A stretch of 64,000 bases of DNA from Symbiodinium natans. Lineage: Eukaryota > Sar > Dinophyceae > Suessiales > Symbiodiniaceae. The notes beneath the pieces were generated by a model, which was given only the letters and a program-made list of their open reading frames with translations, was not told the DNA's origin and made no database searches. Made by a program: the position numbers and the translations under genes. Location: the NCBI GenBank assembly GCA_905221605.1, contig CAJNDS010002490.1, positions 1,219,603 through 1,283,602 on the forward strand. The letters run 5' to 3'. Every line of letters starts with the position of its first letter. Positions within the stretch are counted from its first letter, which is position 1. Of the stretch, positions 48,579 to 58,604 are shown one piece after another.

Positions 48579-51331
48579 AGTTGAGACATTCTATATCCTG
48601 CAGAACCCAAAAATCAAGTTTTTATTTTTTTACACTTTATTTTCGAAAAAACACGATTCAAATTTATGACTATTTTATGGCTTTTTTTCAGGGTTTTGAT
48701 TTGTTTGTGATTTTCCTTTCTGGTTTTTCAAATATCATTCTTCCAGTTTTAGCCTCAGATATGATGTTTCCATGCTGAGGCATAGGAAGAGCATTGGGAA
48801 TCTTTCATGGTTCTAGCCGACTCTAGAAATTGCCTGGCTGGAAACCTTCAGCTTTGCATTAGCTTCGGCTTGGCAGGTTTGGTTTCGGCAATTAGAACGC
48901 GTAGGTTCCTGGGGAACACTTTCTGAGGCCTACATACCAATTGCGGAATAGCTTTTGTAGCTGGCAACCACTCGGAACTCGGAGGCTCTTGACGGGGAGA
49001 CGAAAATGTCGGTGGAAATGTTCTTGAATCGCTTTTCGCGCGTACTATTCCTCGGGCTGCCAGTCTATCGGTTTTAGATATCGAACATAGCAGGCCATTC
49101 TTTGCGTTAGTTGTCGGCTTTGAGCGCCAACCATCGTTAAATCCGTCGGCCTGTGGTCGGACAGGGGTTTAGGGAGCGGGGCTGGGGAGCTGATGCTCCT
49201 GGAAAAACAACAAACAAAAATGATTAGCGGGGCCTCGGCTGTCTGCGCTCGGCCACACTCAGGAGCACCCCCGGAAATAATCGCACCGCTACCACTCACA
49301 GAGTCCTAAGGAGTTCCGGCCTAGTTTGAGCCAGGACTTGAGCCATAGACCCCAACGATCTCAACCTAGAGACCTAGACTCTACCAACACTTGAGCTTCC
49401 GGGTTTTGGGCCACTTGGACGTTCAACTTTCCAGTTCAGGGGGAGTGCTTCAGGCCACATACTTACATATTTCTTGGATTGAACTCATCCGATAAAACCC
49501 CTAAGCTTGACAAGGTGAGTTGTGGCCTGCCTAACAGCAGCCAATTGCCAGGCAGGCCCGAAAGAGGCCCAGCTAAGGAAAACCAGAAGCCTGACATAGC
49601 CCAAAGGGGCCCCATTATTGGAAACCATAAAGCATGACACAGGTCCAGGTTGCCACCCTTGCCAGGGTCATAGTTTTTTCGTAAATTAATCGAAATTGAA
49701 ATCGTATTCATTTCGTATCTGTTTTTCCGGAGCCCACTTGCACCACATGGTTTCGTATTGTTTTCGGAAAAAATCGTAAAAACATCGTAATTTTTCGAAA
49801 AATTTACGGTTTTTTTACGATTTGGACTACGAAATACTTTCGAGGCGGAAGCTCCACAACCGGCTGCGAAAATCCAAAAATTTATGATTTTTTTTGATTT
49901 CTTTATGGCTGCGAGGCCTGGCCTGGAGCCATTTACAAAAAAATACGAATGCCGAAGCGTGACGTTGCCCCATTTACGAATTTTTTACGACGGCCCAGGC
50001 GAGACCTCCCCGAATGAGCCACACCATAGACTAGACAGTTGCGTGGCAACATCCGAGTCTCTACCTGGCCGGCCCTGTACCTCTTGTACCGGCCCTGCAC
50101 CTCTTGTACTTATGAAGACCCGAGACGTTCTATATTCAATCTTAACATGTGTGTATACACATATGATATAGATAGGTCGATCGACATATAAGCAAATAGA
50201 TATACGCAGATATGGTGATAGGTTGTGTGCAAATCGGTGCATGTTCCATTTGTTTTGGTTACGAGTTTGCCAGGAACCCAATAGTCAGTCGCTCAGCAAC
50301 GCTGCTCATCTGACAGGTTTCGAACAAGCATTCGCGGCATTCGTGGGCGTTGAAACCGTTCTCAGGAAGATATTGCGCAACACAGGCACTCTGCCCAAGT
50401 AACCTCTAAAGTGAGAGGGAAATGCAAATTTCAAAAGAGGGTAGGTAGAGGTTCGCAATTTCCAAGTTTTGGCCGGCAAAATGGGCAAAATGGGTCGTGG
50501 CCAAAAAATGATTGACTAGATGGCTACGTCCTGACTCAGTAGGGCCTAGAGTCGGGCCCAGAGTCTAGAGGTCCAGGCAACTTATATAAATGAAGCAGGC
50601 TCTGGATTTCGTTAAGGCTTTTGATTCACATTCTAGAGTCCTCTCAGCAGTTAGCAGCTAGCAGCTCTAGCATGAAGCTTTCTGAATCAGCCGGCAATTT
50701 ACTTAACAATGCTGAACTAAGTAATTGATTAACTAACTATTTGAAAAGAGAAATTGGCTTCGAATTCTCCAACAGTGTAACCACGCTTGGACTCGCTTGT
50801 GAGGATATTGTCGAAAATTTTTCGGAAATTTACAAAATTGAATTCCCAGTCTCAAAAATTGTCGAAACTATTTCGTAAATTCGGATAGCTGAATTCTTAG
50901 GTTCGTAAATTCAATTCGAATTGTTTTCGAAAATAAATCTGAAATCAATTCATTTTGAGAATGCATCGTTCTGCAGGAATAGAATGTCTCAAGCTTAGAG
51001 CTTGTAGGATTACAAACAAAAAGGTTCCTGTGGTTCATGGCGTTCAACGGGCTTGCATTGGTTTACAGGGTTTATAGGGGTTTCTGGGGCCTCTTCAACG
51101 CCTAAACCCGGCCTCCCCTCCCCTCCGTGAAGCAGCTCACCATAGTTTAGGGTTTCCTTCTCAGCCCTTCTATGCAAAAGCCACACGTGAGCCCTTCTTG
51201 GATATCCGATGAACCTCCGAAACCCTAAGCCCTAAACTCCAAACTCCTAAGCCCTAAACCCAAGTGGCTGCCGAACCTGGGCCCTACAAGCCTGTCCTGG
51301 CTGTCAGCCCGCATCTACAAAGTCTTCATAG
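48579..51331. other. Noncoding host sequence, partly AT-rich
   Basis: No gene I can support. AT-rich patches at 48600-48750, 49680-49990 and 50800-50960 share words such as TTTTCGAAAA and CGTAAATT. A strong hairpin lies at 49773-49821. A TATA-rich patch lies near 50140-50210. Telomere-like copies appear near 51225-51260. Confidence 0.5.
49773..49821. other. Palindromic hairpin in AT-rich patch
   Basis: ATCGTAAAAA (49773-49782) is complementary to TTTTTACGAT (49812-49821), with a TTTTTCGAAAAA palindrome between them. Role unknown. Confidence 0.45.
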
Positions 51332-51375
51332 ACGTGGTCATCGGTTTTGCGGTGACTGCTGCCGAAGACGGCAGA
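51332..51375 (+). CDS. WD40 exon E1 (VVIGFAVTAAEDGR)
   Basis: Reads VVIGFAVTAAEDGR and is followed by GTGCGA as donor. It joins in phase to E2 (VWDVTVPEL) to give AAEDGRVWDVTVPEL, a normal blade end. The acceptor AG at 51330 is only one of several possible. Confidence 0.5.
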
Positions 51376-51660
51376 GTGCGAGCTGCAGCCCCAGAATGTG
51401 GTACAGCCTGGTTCGCCTGAACTGTTGGATTGGGAAACATTTACATCTCAGTTGAAGAGACGAATGTAATTTTTCTTGTAGAAACAGATTCAGAGCTCAG
51501 AGCTCAGACCCCTAAAACCTATATTCTCTAATCTAGGGTCCCTTGTTGGGACCTTCTTTCAAGGCTGTCGTGCTATACATCGGACCCCGGGACCCTAATT
51601 TAGCATACTTCAGAAGCCTTTGAAGAAGGAAAGGGACCATATTCAGGGACCGTGTAACTA

Positions 51661-51763
51661 CCCTAAACCCTAAAACCTAACCCTAAACCCTAACCCCTTC
51701 GGCTCATTCTGGGAGGGTTTAGGGTTTAGGGTTTAGGGTTTAGGGTTTAGGGTTTAGGGTTTA
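51661..51763. repeat. CCCTAAA and TTTAGGG arrays, head to head
   Basis: CCCTAAA copies at 51661-51692 and TTTAGGG copies at 51715-51763, separated by about 20 unique bases. They lie inside the intron after E1, here in the opposite order to the other introns. Confidence 0.85.
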
Positions 51764-51805
51764 CCTTAGCCGGGGCACCTTGTTCCCAGTCATCACGCGA
51801 CCCAG

Positions 51806-51831
51806 GTCTGGGACGTCACGGTGCCCGAGCT
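51806..51831 (+). CDS. WD40 exon E2 (VWDVTVPEL)
   Basis: Starts after CCCAG and reads VWDVTVPE. The end is uncertain: a GA donor at 51832 would join in phase to E3, giving VPELCEGTYDKHGDS; a GTAGGC at 51839 is the alternative. Confidence 0.45.
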
Positions 51832-51894
51832 GACCTGCGTAGGCTCCGCTCGAGACTGGGGAAGTGTAGGGACTCAAGGGTTCAGGGGGATTTA

Positions 51895-51950
51895 GGGTTT
51901 AGGGTTTAGGGTTTAGGGTTTATAAGGTCTTGGGTTTAGGGTTTAGCGTT
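51895..51950 (+). repeat. TTTAGGG array in the 5' part of the E2-E3 intron
   Basis: About six copies with drift, starting some 60 nt into the intron. Confidence 0.8.
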
Positions 51951-52054
51951 TGGGGAGTACAGGCTTTCAGAGTTGAGGGCTTGTAGTGAGATTTGGGAAC
52001 CAAAGGGCAGAGGAGCAGTTGCGCAAGGATGAGGGATGCGGGTGGGGTGGGTGT

Positions 52055-52146
52055 CCCTAAACCCTAGCCCTAAACCCTAAACCCTAAACCCTAAACCCTA
52101 AACCCTAAACCCTAAACCCTAAACCCTAAACCCTAAACCCTAAACC
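52055..52146 (+). repeat. CCCTAAA array in the 3' part of the E2-E3 intron
   Basis: About thirteen copies, ending some 40 nt before the acceptor of E3. It is the reverse complement of the array at the other end of the same intron. Confidence 0.9.
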
Positions 52147-52186
52147 CCAAAGCCATCCTAAACCCTCGAACTCCAAGTTCGCACAG

Positions 52187-52226
52187 CTGCGAAGGTACCT
52201 ACGACAAGCATGGCGACAGCATCTCT
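52187..52226 (+). CDS. WD40 exon E3 (CEGTYDKHGDSIS)
   Basis: After GCACAG it reads CEGTYDKHGDSIS. A GC donor (GCTTTG) joins in phase to E4 to give HGDSISAVDFNKNRVLSG, the expected blade core. The first two intron bases GC repeat at the start of E4. Confidence 0.55.
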
Positions 52227-52274
52227 GCTTTGGCGCACCTTGCTGTGTTTTCACGGCGTGTGGGCCTTTTGACG

Positions 52275-52319
52275 GGTTTAGGGTTTGGGGTTTAGGGTTT
52301 AGGGTTTAGGGTTTAGGGT

Positions 52320-52365
<46 letters not shown>

Positions 52366-52366
52366 G
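52275..52366 (+). repeat. TTTAGGG array drifting to GGGTTGA
   Basis: About six TTTAGGG-type copies followed by about seven uninterrupted GGGTTGA copies. It lies some 50 nt into the E3-E4 intron. Confidence 0.9.
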
Positions 52367-52679
52367 GGGATTCACTAAATCAGGGTCCCCTTTTGGGGCT
52401 ACCAAACCCTAAGACACTATGGAATTGATACTCTAGACCCAAAGAAGCTGAAAGAGTACCTGAACCCTTATAGACCCCAAAACCCTTAACTCCCAAAGCT
52501 CCTAAACCCTCAGCCCTGAACTGCAAAAAACTCGTAAGCTCCTTCAGCCCTAAGTTCCAAAAACTCCTGAATTCCAACAACTCCTAAACTCCCAAGGCTC
52601 CAAAAGCCCTAAGTTCCAAAAACTCCTGAACCCGAAAATTTGGGATGTTAAGGACAGCTAGTATCAGGGGAACAACCTA

Positions 52680-52820
52680 GACCCTAAACCCTAAAGCCCA
52701 AATCCTAGCAACAACCCCTAAACCCTAGACCCTAAACCCTAAACCCTTATCCTTAACCCTAAACCCTAAACCCTAAACCCTAAACCCTAATCCTTAACCC
52801 TAAACCCTAAACCCTAAAAT
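52680..52820 (+). repeat. CCCTAAA array before E4
   Basis: About fourteen copies, some as CCTTAAC or CCTAGAC, ending about 25 nt before the acceptor. Confidence 0.9.
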
Positions 52821-52843
52821 CCTTAAAGGCCCAGTGTGGCCAG

Positions 52844-52927
52844 GCCGTGGACTTCAACAAGAATCGCGTCCTGAGCGGAGCCGCCGACGGATCCCTGCAC
52901 TTCTGGCACCTGGCGCGGGCTCCCGAT
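52844..52927 (+). CDS. WD40 exon E4 (AVDFNKNRVLSGAADGSLHF...)
   Basis: 84 nt, exactly 28 codons. Contains AVDFNKNRVLSGAADGS and LHFWHLARAPD, most of one blade. Acceptor GGCCAG, donor GTAGGG that runs straight into the TTTAGGG array. It joins in phase to E5. Confidence 0.75.
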
Positions 52928-52992
52928 GTAGGGTTTAGGGTTTAGGGTTTAGGGTTTAGGGTTTAGGGTTTAGGGTTTAGGGTTTAGGGTTT
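52928..52992 (+). repeat. TTTAGGG array at the 5' end of the E4-E5 intron
   Basis: About nine copies beginning with the splice donor itself (GTAGGGTTTAGGG). Confidence 0.95.
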
Positions 52993-53534
52993 GGGGGTTG
53001 TTTTTAGGGTTTGGTTGCGGGGGAAGGGGTGCGGGGGGCGGGGAAGGTTTCAGGTTGTTTTGGGTCTAGGGTTTAGATTGGGCCCTCGGTTGCTCAGAGA
53101 AGCTACAGGGTTTATAGTTTTGAGGGCGCCCGAAAGGAACCTCACTTGCGAGGGCTGATTCGCATTGCCGCACACCATAGCCCCGCAGATGCAACAGCAC
53201 GCCTCTCTCTCTATAAAAGGCGAATATAAGGGCGGATTTTACCATACTCCTGAATTTCTTTTGAGGGTATGCCCAAGGGGGTATGTTGAATGTGTCTTCG
53301 ACTCTTCCTTGTCCAAGCCCACGAATTTGCCGAGGCCTTAACTCCAAGCCCTGCAAACCCCTAACTGGACTCTTAAGCCCCCAACCCGCAAACCCCAAAC
53401 TCTAGCCCCTAAACCACAAACCCTAAATCTTTAAACCCTAACCCCGCAACGCCTAAACTCTTTAAAGCCTAAACCCTAAAGCCTTAAACCCTAACCCTGA
53501 ACCCCAATCCTTTATCCCTAAACCCTCTCGTAAA

Positions 53535-53645
53535 TAAACAGAAGATTTGGTTTATATATATATATATATATAATTACATTTGTATTTATATTTATATTTA
53601 TATTTATATATTTATTTATATTTATATTTATTTTTCTTATTTATT
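53535..53645. repeat. TA and TTTATA microsatellite
   Basis: A (TA)n run followed by TTTATATTTATATT-type repeats inside the E4-E5 intron. Confidence 0.9.
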
Positions 53646-53691
53646 GATAAACCCTGAACCGTAAATACCCTAAACCCCAGACTCGTTGCAG

Positions 53692-53745
53692 AAAACGCGC
53701 GCCTCCATTGCCAAGCTGGAAGGGCACGAGGACAAGGCGGGAGGG
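53692..53745 (+). CDS. WD40 exon E5 (SIAKLEGHEDKAGG)
   Basis: 54 nt, 18 codons, reads KTRASIAKLEGHEDKAGG with the GH of the next blade. Acceptor TTGCAG, donor GTGGTT. E4 plus E5 gives FWHLARAPD-KTRASIAKLEGH, the normal link between blades. A CCCTAAA block lies just upstream at 53650-53678. Confidence 0.7.
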
Positions 53746-54500
53746 GTGGTTGCAAGCTAGGGTTTAGGATTTGGGTTTAGGGTTTCGAGTTTAGAGTTTT
53801 CGGGCTTAGGGTTCTAGACAGACCCAAATTTTTGCTTTCCCTAATTGGGTCTAAGAGGATCAATTATACTTAGGAATAGGTTTTCACAGGGATATTTTCA
53901 TATTCCCTAATTGGGTTTAAGAGGATCATACTTAGGAAGTATCTTTCAGAGCTTCTAAGGGCCAACCTGGCAAGAGCTGCCCCTGCGCGCGTTGTTGTCG
54001 GAGCTTCAGGGTCCTCTGAACCCTAAAACACCCCTAAACTCTAAACCCAAACCCTAAACCCTAAACTCCAAACCCTGAACTTAGGGGATCCGAATTATGG
54101 GCCCTCAACTGGGTCCCCTGGAATATCACCCTTAGATACACTATACATAATAAGGGCCCAGACTTCAGATCCCTTCAAACCCCTTTAAACAAGGGTAAGG
54201 GACCATGCTAGGGCCCATGGTTCCAACCCTAGATGAACTGCAAACTCCAAACCCACGCTAAACCGTAATTTGGATTTTCACCACCAAACAACCCTCTCCC
54301 ACACAGAGCTCGTGAAAATTAGAGTCTTCTTAGCATTTGAGCAACGAATGTTTGCCTGTTAGTGTTGATACTGGCGTTGCTTGGGTTATGTGTTTTAAAG
54401 TTGTTACTTTGCTCTGATTCTGACATAGACGCTGAACATCAGCGTCACCATCGGCAGTATGAGAATTCAATTAGGCAGAGAGACTTGCACTGACTGGCAG
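53746..54500. other. E5-E6 intron with direct repeats
   Basis: TTTAGGG-type copies at 53757-53815, then two copies of a module (53835-53878 and 53901-53941: CCCTAATTGGGT, AAGAGGATCA, ACTTAGGAA), and CCCTAAA copies at 54030-54080. The 3' 400 nt are unique. Confidence 0.6.
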
Positions 54501-54552
54501 ATCAACGCCCTGGCACTGGACGTGAAGAAGGCGCGTTGCCCTGGATCTCATG
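54501..54552 (+). CDS. WD40 exon E6 (INALALDVKKAR)
   Basis: Reads INALALDVKKARCPGSHG after TGGCAG. With E5 it gives HEDKAGG-INALALDVKKAR, a blade core. The end is uncertain (GCAAGA could be a GC donor) and the join to E7 does not restore a full blade, so either a small exon is missing or this blade has decayed. Confidence 0.5.
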
Positions 54553-54559
54553 GCAAGAA

Positions 54560-55480
54560 CCCCAGAAGGAACGAGTTACTCGGGTGTAATCCGATTGAAC
54601 CTGGAACGGATATTTCGCAGCTGTTCAAACTACAGCTATACAAGCGCAATAACCGGACTCAAATGGATGGGTTTACGAAAATTGGGGGAAATAGGGGACC
54701 CCCAATATAGACCCCCAAATAGTAGGAGCCCTGTATAAGAAGGACCCCAATAAGGCACCCGTAATTTCGGAAACCCCCATATTGGTAATTATTCAGGCTC
54801 ATTCATTATGCCCATCTGCTTGTGCGAACCACATTGCCGATCAACGGGTCATGCCAAGCCCCTTGGGCCTTAAAGACCCCAAGGAAGCAACACAAGCTTA
54901 ATCTTCGGGTAGGCATAATTACGAATAGTATTCCCTGATGGCCCCTTTGAGATTTTACTAGAAGAAAAGCCCAAAACCCTCTTCGAATTATGATAAGGCC
55001 CCCTAAATCCTAAACCCTAAACTCCATTCTAAATTTCAAGTGCCGTTACCTCCACTAATTAGTGCGAGGTGTGCTCTTTGCATTTGCGCTCAATCCTCCG
55101 CCTGATGCCAGGGCTTAGCCGTCAGCGCTTCTGATGACGAGACAGCCCGTGCACCTCTCCTGGAATACTTTTGGGGGGGTTTAGGGTTTAGGGTCAAGGA
55201 TGTAGGGCTAGGACCCGGAGTAATATAGGGGTCGGAATAGTTACGAAAAATGTTCCCTTATAGTCCCTTTATAATTCCACTATAGTGACCTCCCAAAACC
55301 CCATTCTAATTATTCAGGCTCCTACAGTAGGACCTGAAAGCTGGAGCAGTTGACGCCTGAAGTTTCGATTCAACCTCGGAGTGCTCGAGACCATCTTAGA
55401 TCTGAGCGACAACAGATACCTTGCACCCTCATTGCGCCTCTAAACCCAACACCCCACACCCCGAACCCTAAACCCTAAAC
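54560..55480. other. E6-E7 intron, unique sequence
   Basis: Mostly unique, with related AT/C-rich scraps near 54660-54800, 54910-55000 and 55240-55330 (words such as AATTATTCAGGCTC repeated). Few telomere-like copies. No gene seen. Confidence 0.5.
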
Positions 55481-55580
55481 CCTAAACCCCAAACCCCAAA
55501 CCCCAAACCCCAAACCCCAAACCCCAAACCCCAAACCCCAAACCCCAAACCCCAAACCCCAAACCCTAAACCCTAAACCC
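55464..55580 (+). repeat. CCCTAAA array with CCCCAAA core
   Basis: Starts and ends with CCCTAAA but the middle (55487-55564) is about eleven perfect CCCCAAA copies. It ends a few bases before the acceptor of E7. Confidence 0.95.
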
Positions 55581-55587
55581 ACCCAAG

Positions 55588-55650
55588 GTGTGGGATGTGC
55601 GCGACAACATTTGCTTGGGTGTGCTCCAGGGCCACACCCTGGCCGTGAGG
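55588..55650 (+). CDS. WD40 exon E7 (VWDVRDNICLGVLQGH...)
   Basis: 63 nt, 21 codons: VWDVRDNICLGVLQGH then TLAVR. Acceptor CCCAAG. A GA donor (GACGTC) joins in phase to E8, giving GHTLAVRDFEQQMGITCSDD. The first three intron bases GAC are repeated at the start of E8. A GTGAGG donor six bases earlier is the conventional alternative. Confidence 0.7.
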
Positions 55651-56170
55651 GACGTCGTGGCGGACCACTTCTGGCTACCTTTTTAGGATTAAGGGTTTAG
55701 GTTTAGGGCTTAGGGTTTAGGGTGGTTCAGGGTTTAGCATTCAGGGGTTATGTTTAGGGTTCACATGTGGCCGTTTCGATGTACGGATCTCCATTCCAAA
55801 GATACTTTTCATGCGGCCATATGGACTAGGGAACATGAAGCATGATTTGGTTTGGGATGGCTTAACCCTAAAGCGCCCGTGCCTGTACCCTAAAGGGCTC
55901 CCAAACCAGTGAGGAGCGACATAGAAGTCCGTCACTTCGGTTTGCAAATGCCGTCACCCTACTTCAACCCGTACCTACAAGTACCGTGAGCCCTCAAGTA
56001 GGCCTTGAAAGTCTTAGAAGCCCCAAGCCCTAAACCCACAGCTTGGGATGAACAGGCCTTAAGTCACTAGGGATTATAGTACCGCCTAGTAAAAACCCCA
56101 GGACCGTTAGTATAAGGGGGAACATCCCGACCCACAGCCCTAAACGCCCCAAGCACACTAAGCCCCGCAG

Positions 56171-56227
56171 GACTTTGAGCAGCAGATGGGCATCACGTGC
56201 TCTGACGACACCACTCTCCGCATTTGG
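56171..56227 (+). CDS. WD40 exon E8 (MGITCSDDTTLRIW)
   Basis: 57 nt, 19 codons: DFEQQMGITCSDDTTLRIW. Acceptor CCGCAG. The natural join is TTLRIW-DLVSSECLAVLEGH with E9, which needs a GA donor (GACCTT). GAC again opens both the intron and the next exon. Confidence 0.7.
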
Positions 56228-56702
56228 GACCTTCCAGCATAGCTTTAGGGTTTCGGGCTTAGGGTGTGAGGTTAAGGGTTTGGGGTTTAGGCTTCTACTC
56301 GCACGGCCATGTGTCACAGCATAGATTCAGGCTTCCACCACCGGACTTGTGTGTGTGTGTGGTACGCTGTCCACAGGCCAGGCTTCAAGGTATACATTTC
56401 CCGAAGGACAGACGATCAACATGCAAAAAGTTGAATCCTCCCTCATCAGACCTGATGAGACCAAGCCTTGAGGTCATCACCTGCATATTCTGCAAGCTGG
56501 CATGCATCAAGGGAGTAAAGGAGGGACCCTTCTAAGCCACCTGAGGGGATACTTGGGGCTTATTCAGGGGCTACCTATATATAGGGACTATATAAGGTAT
56601 ACAGGGGTTTCATGGGGGTTATACAGGGAATATGGTTAAGGGTCCCTTCCACAGGTCCCTTCCACAGGTCCCTCCTGATACCCCTGAACGGCAAGCGCGC
56701 AG

Positions 56703-56766
56703 GACTTGGTGAGCAGCGAGTGTCTGGCTGTGCTCGAGGGCCACTCTAGCCGCGTCACACATCTCC
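56703..56766 (+). CDS. WD40 exon E9 (DLVSSECLAVLEGHSSRVTHL)
   Basis: 64 nt. Reads DLVSSECLAV then LEGHSSRVTHL. Acceptor GCGCAG. A GC donor (GCGGGG) joins in phase to E10: RVTHL-R-VNWKKQLALSGS. A TTTAGGG array starts about 25 nt into the intron. Confidence 0.7.
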
Positions 56767-56792
56767 GCGGGGGGGCTTACATCCTTCCAGAG

Positions 56793-56845
56793 GGTTTAGG
56801 GTTTAGGGTTTAGGGTTTAGGGTTTAGGGTTTAGGGTTAGGGTTG
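56793..56845 (+). repeat. TTTAGGG array in the E9-E10 intron
   Basis: About seven copies close to the donor; CCCTAAA-type copies near 57404-57428 lie close to the acceptor. Confidence 0.9.
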
Positions 56846-57449
56846 ACGGTTTGAAGTTTCATAAGCAGCTACAAGAAGGGCTACAGGTACTTGATTTCAT
56901 TCATGCAGGTACCCTGCGCGGGATTTGGAGGGTTCGGTGTAATGGTTCGGGTTCTCCCTCAACTTTTAGGGGGCTTAAACCCAGCCCTAAACGCTGAACT
57001 CTGAACCCTAACCCCGAACCCCTAACCCCCCCCCCCCCCCGAGAGCTTAACACAGCAGGCAGCGCAGGGCAGGGAGGTTTGCGCGCGGCCTTTTGGTCTC
57101 GGGTAGTCGAGGAAACCTTGAACCCATCGGAGAAGGGTCTGGTTTGGGGGTTAGGGTTTAGGGCTTGTAGCGTTTAGGGCTTGGGGTTTGGGGTTTAGGG
57201 CTTCTAGGGTGTTAGGTTCGGGTTGTAGGGTTCAGGGTTTGGGTTTAAGGTGTTGGGTGCTTCAGGAGGACGAGGCCTTCTGGAGGTTTGGGACTTCCGA
57301 CCTTCGCTTGGCAGCTTCTCGTGCATGAGATTTCAGGGCTTAGGTTTTAGGGTTTCGGATGAGCCCACCGATTCAGGTAGCCTCAGGGTTACCCATATCT
57401 CACCCTAAACCCTACACCCCAAACCCTGAGACTTCCATCCTTGTCCCAG

Positions 57450-57487
57450 GCGTAAACTGGAAGAAGCAGCTTGCGCTCAGCGGTTCC
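57450..57487 (+). CDS. WD40 exon E10 (VNWKKQLALSGS)
   Basis: 38 nt reading VNWKKQLALSGS after TCCCAG. The best join to E11 is SGS-DYTLKLWDL with a GA donor (GATGCG), restoring the canonical SGSD-x-TLKLWDL. Confidence 0.7.
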
Positions 57488-58011
57488 GATGCGCCCTGGC
57501 CGCATGCATCAAGTCTTGAGAGCCCGCAAGATTGGCGAGATGGCCGTCCTAGTCCCAGTAGCCTGGAGATTTGGCTGCTGAGGGCTTTTGGTGTAGGATG
57601 TGGGGTTCAGGGTTTAGGGATGTTTGGGGGGAGGGGTTCTGGGCTCCATTATGAGAGATCTTCCTGCCTTCACAGGTATACGGCGCTACGGCGATTGCAT
57701 ACTTCAGGGTGTCAAGTGTAAACCTTACAGAACCATAGAAAGAGCAATGCAGAGTTGTGAGCTTTTAGGGACTTTGGGCCGAACGCCCTCAGTGGCCTTA
57801 GGGGTGCTGCATGCAAGGCATCACGTGCTTTTGGTTCATGTCAGGTTTCAGCCTCCGGTCCGGCTTTATACCCGAACTCCTGAATCCCCAAACCCTAAAC
57901 GCTGATGAGGGCTGCAACTGCAACGGGTGCAACCTCAAAACCCCTAAATCCAAAACTCCGAAGCCCCCTACCCTACCCCAAATCCCCAAACGCTATCCAT
58001 GGCTGGGGCAG

Positions 58012-58071
58012 GACTACACTCTGAAACTGTGGGACCTCGAGAAGCAGTGGTGCGAGGCGGGCACGGGAAGG
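58012..58071 (+). CDS. WD40 exon E11 (DYTLKLWDLEKQWCEAGTGR)
   Basis: 60 nt, exactly 20 codons: DYTLKLWDLEKQWCEAGTGR. Acceptor GGGCAG. The donor is GTTTAG, the first letters of the telomere-like array itself. Confidence 0.75.
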
Positions 58072-58170
58072 GTTTAGGGTTTAGGGTTTAGGGTTTAGGG
58101 TTTAGGGTTTAGGGTTTAGGGTTTAGGGTTTAGGGTTTAGGGTTTAGGTTTAGGGTTTAGGGTTTAGTGT
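58072..58170 (+). repeat. TTTAGGG array at the 5' end of the E11-E12 intron
   Basis: About thirteen copies starting at the exon boundary. Confidence 0.95.
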
Positions 58171-58517
58171 TATGAAAGTTCAAGTTACCAACCCGAACCT
58201 CTTGCAGACTCGTGATGGCAGGCCCCCGTATCTAAAAAAGGGGGAATCTGCCCAGTAATTCGGGGTTGCACATCCATGTTCAAGCCTCTCTGCATATAGC
58301 TGCTTAAGTTACAGCAGATAGTGTGTGTTTGTGTACATGTATATGTTGTTGATAATCTTTAACAAATAGACATGTAGTGTGCGCATGTGTGTATACATAA
58401 AAAATAGATATGTATGTATGTATGCATGCATGCATGTATGCACTTGTGCATGTATGTGTGTTTAGGTACTAAGACGTGCATTGGTATTTATGCTTCAGGG
58501 GTTGGTCAGCTTTAGAG
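58171..58517. other. Middle of the E11-E12 intron
   Basis: Unique sequence plus a TG/ATG-rich microsatellite (58320-58460). No gene seen. Confidence 0.7.
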
Positions 58518-58597
58518 CCTAAACCCTAAACCCTAAACCCTAAACTCTAAACCCTAAACCCTAAACCCTAAACCCTAAACCCTAAACCCTAAACCCT
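58518..58597 (+). repeat. CCCTAAA array at the 3' end of the E11-E12 intron
   Basis: About eleven copies, ending seven bases before the acceptor AAAAG. With the array at 58072 it forms an inverted pair framing the intron. Confidence 0.95.
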
Positions 58598-58604
58598 TGA
58601 AAAG

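Noticed and set aside
57266-57335. Possible WD40 exon reading GLLEVWDFRPS
   Set aside because: It lies inside the intron between E9 and E10, which join perfectly without it, and its WD-like text is short.
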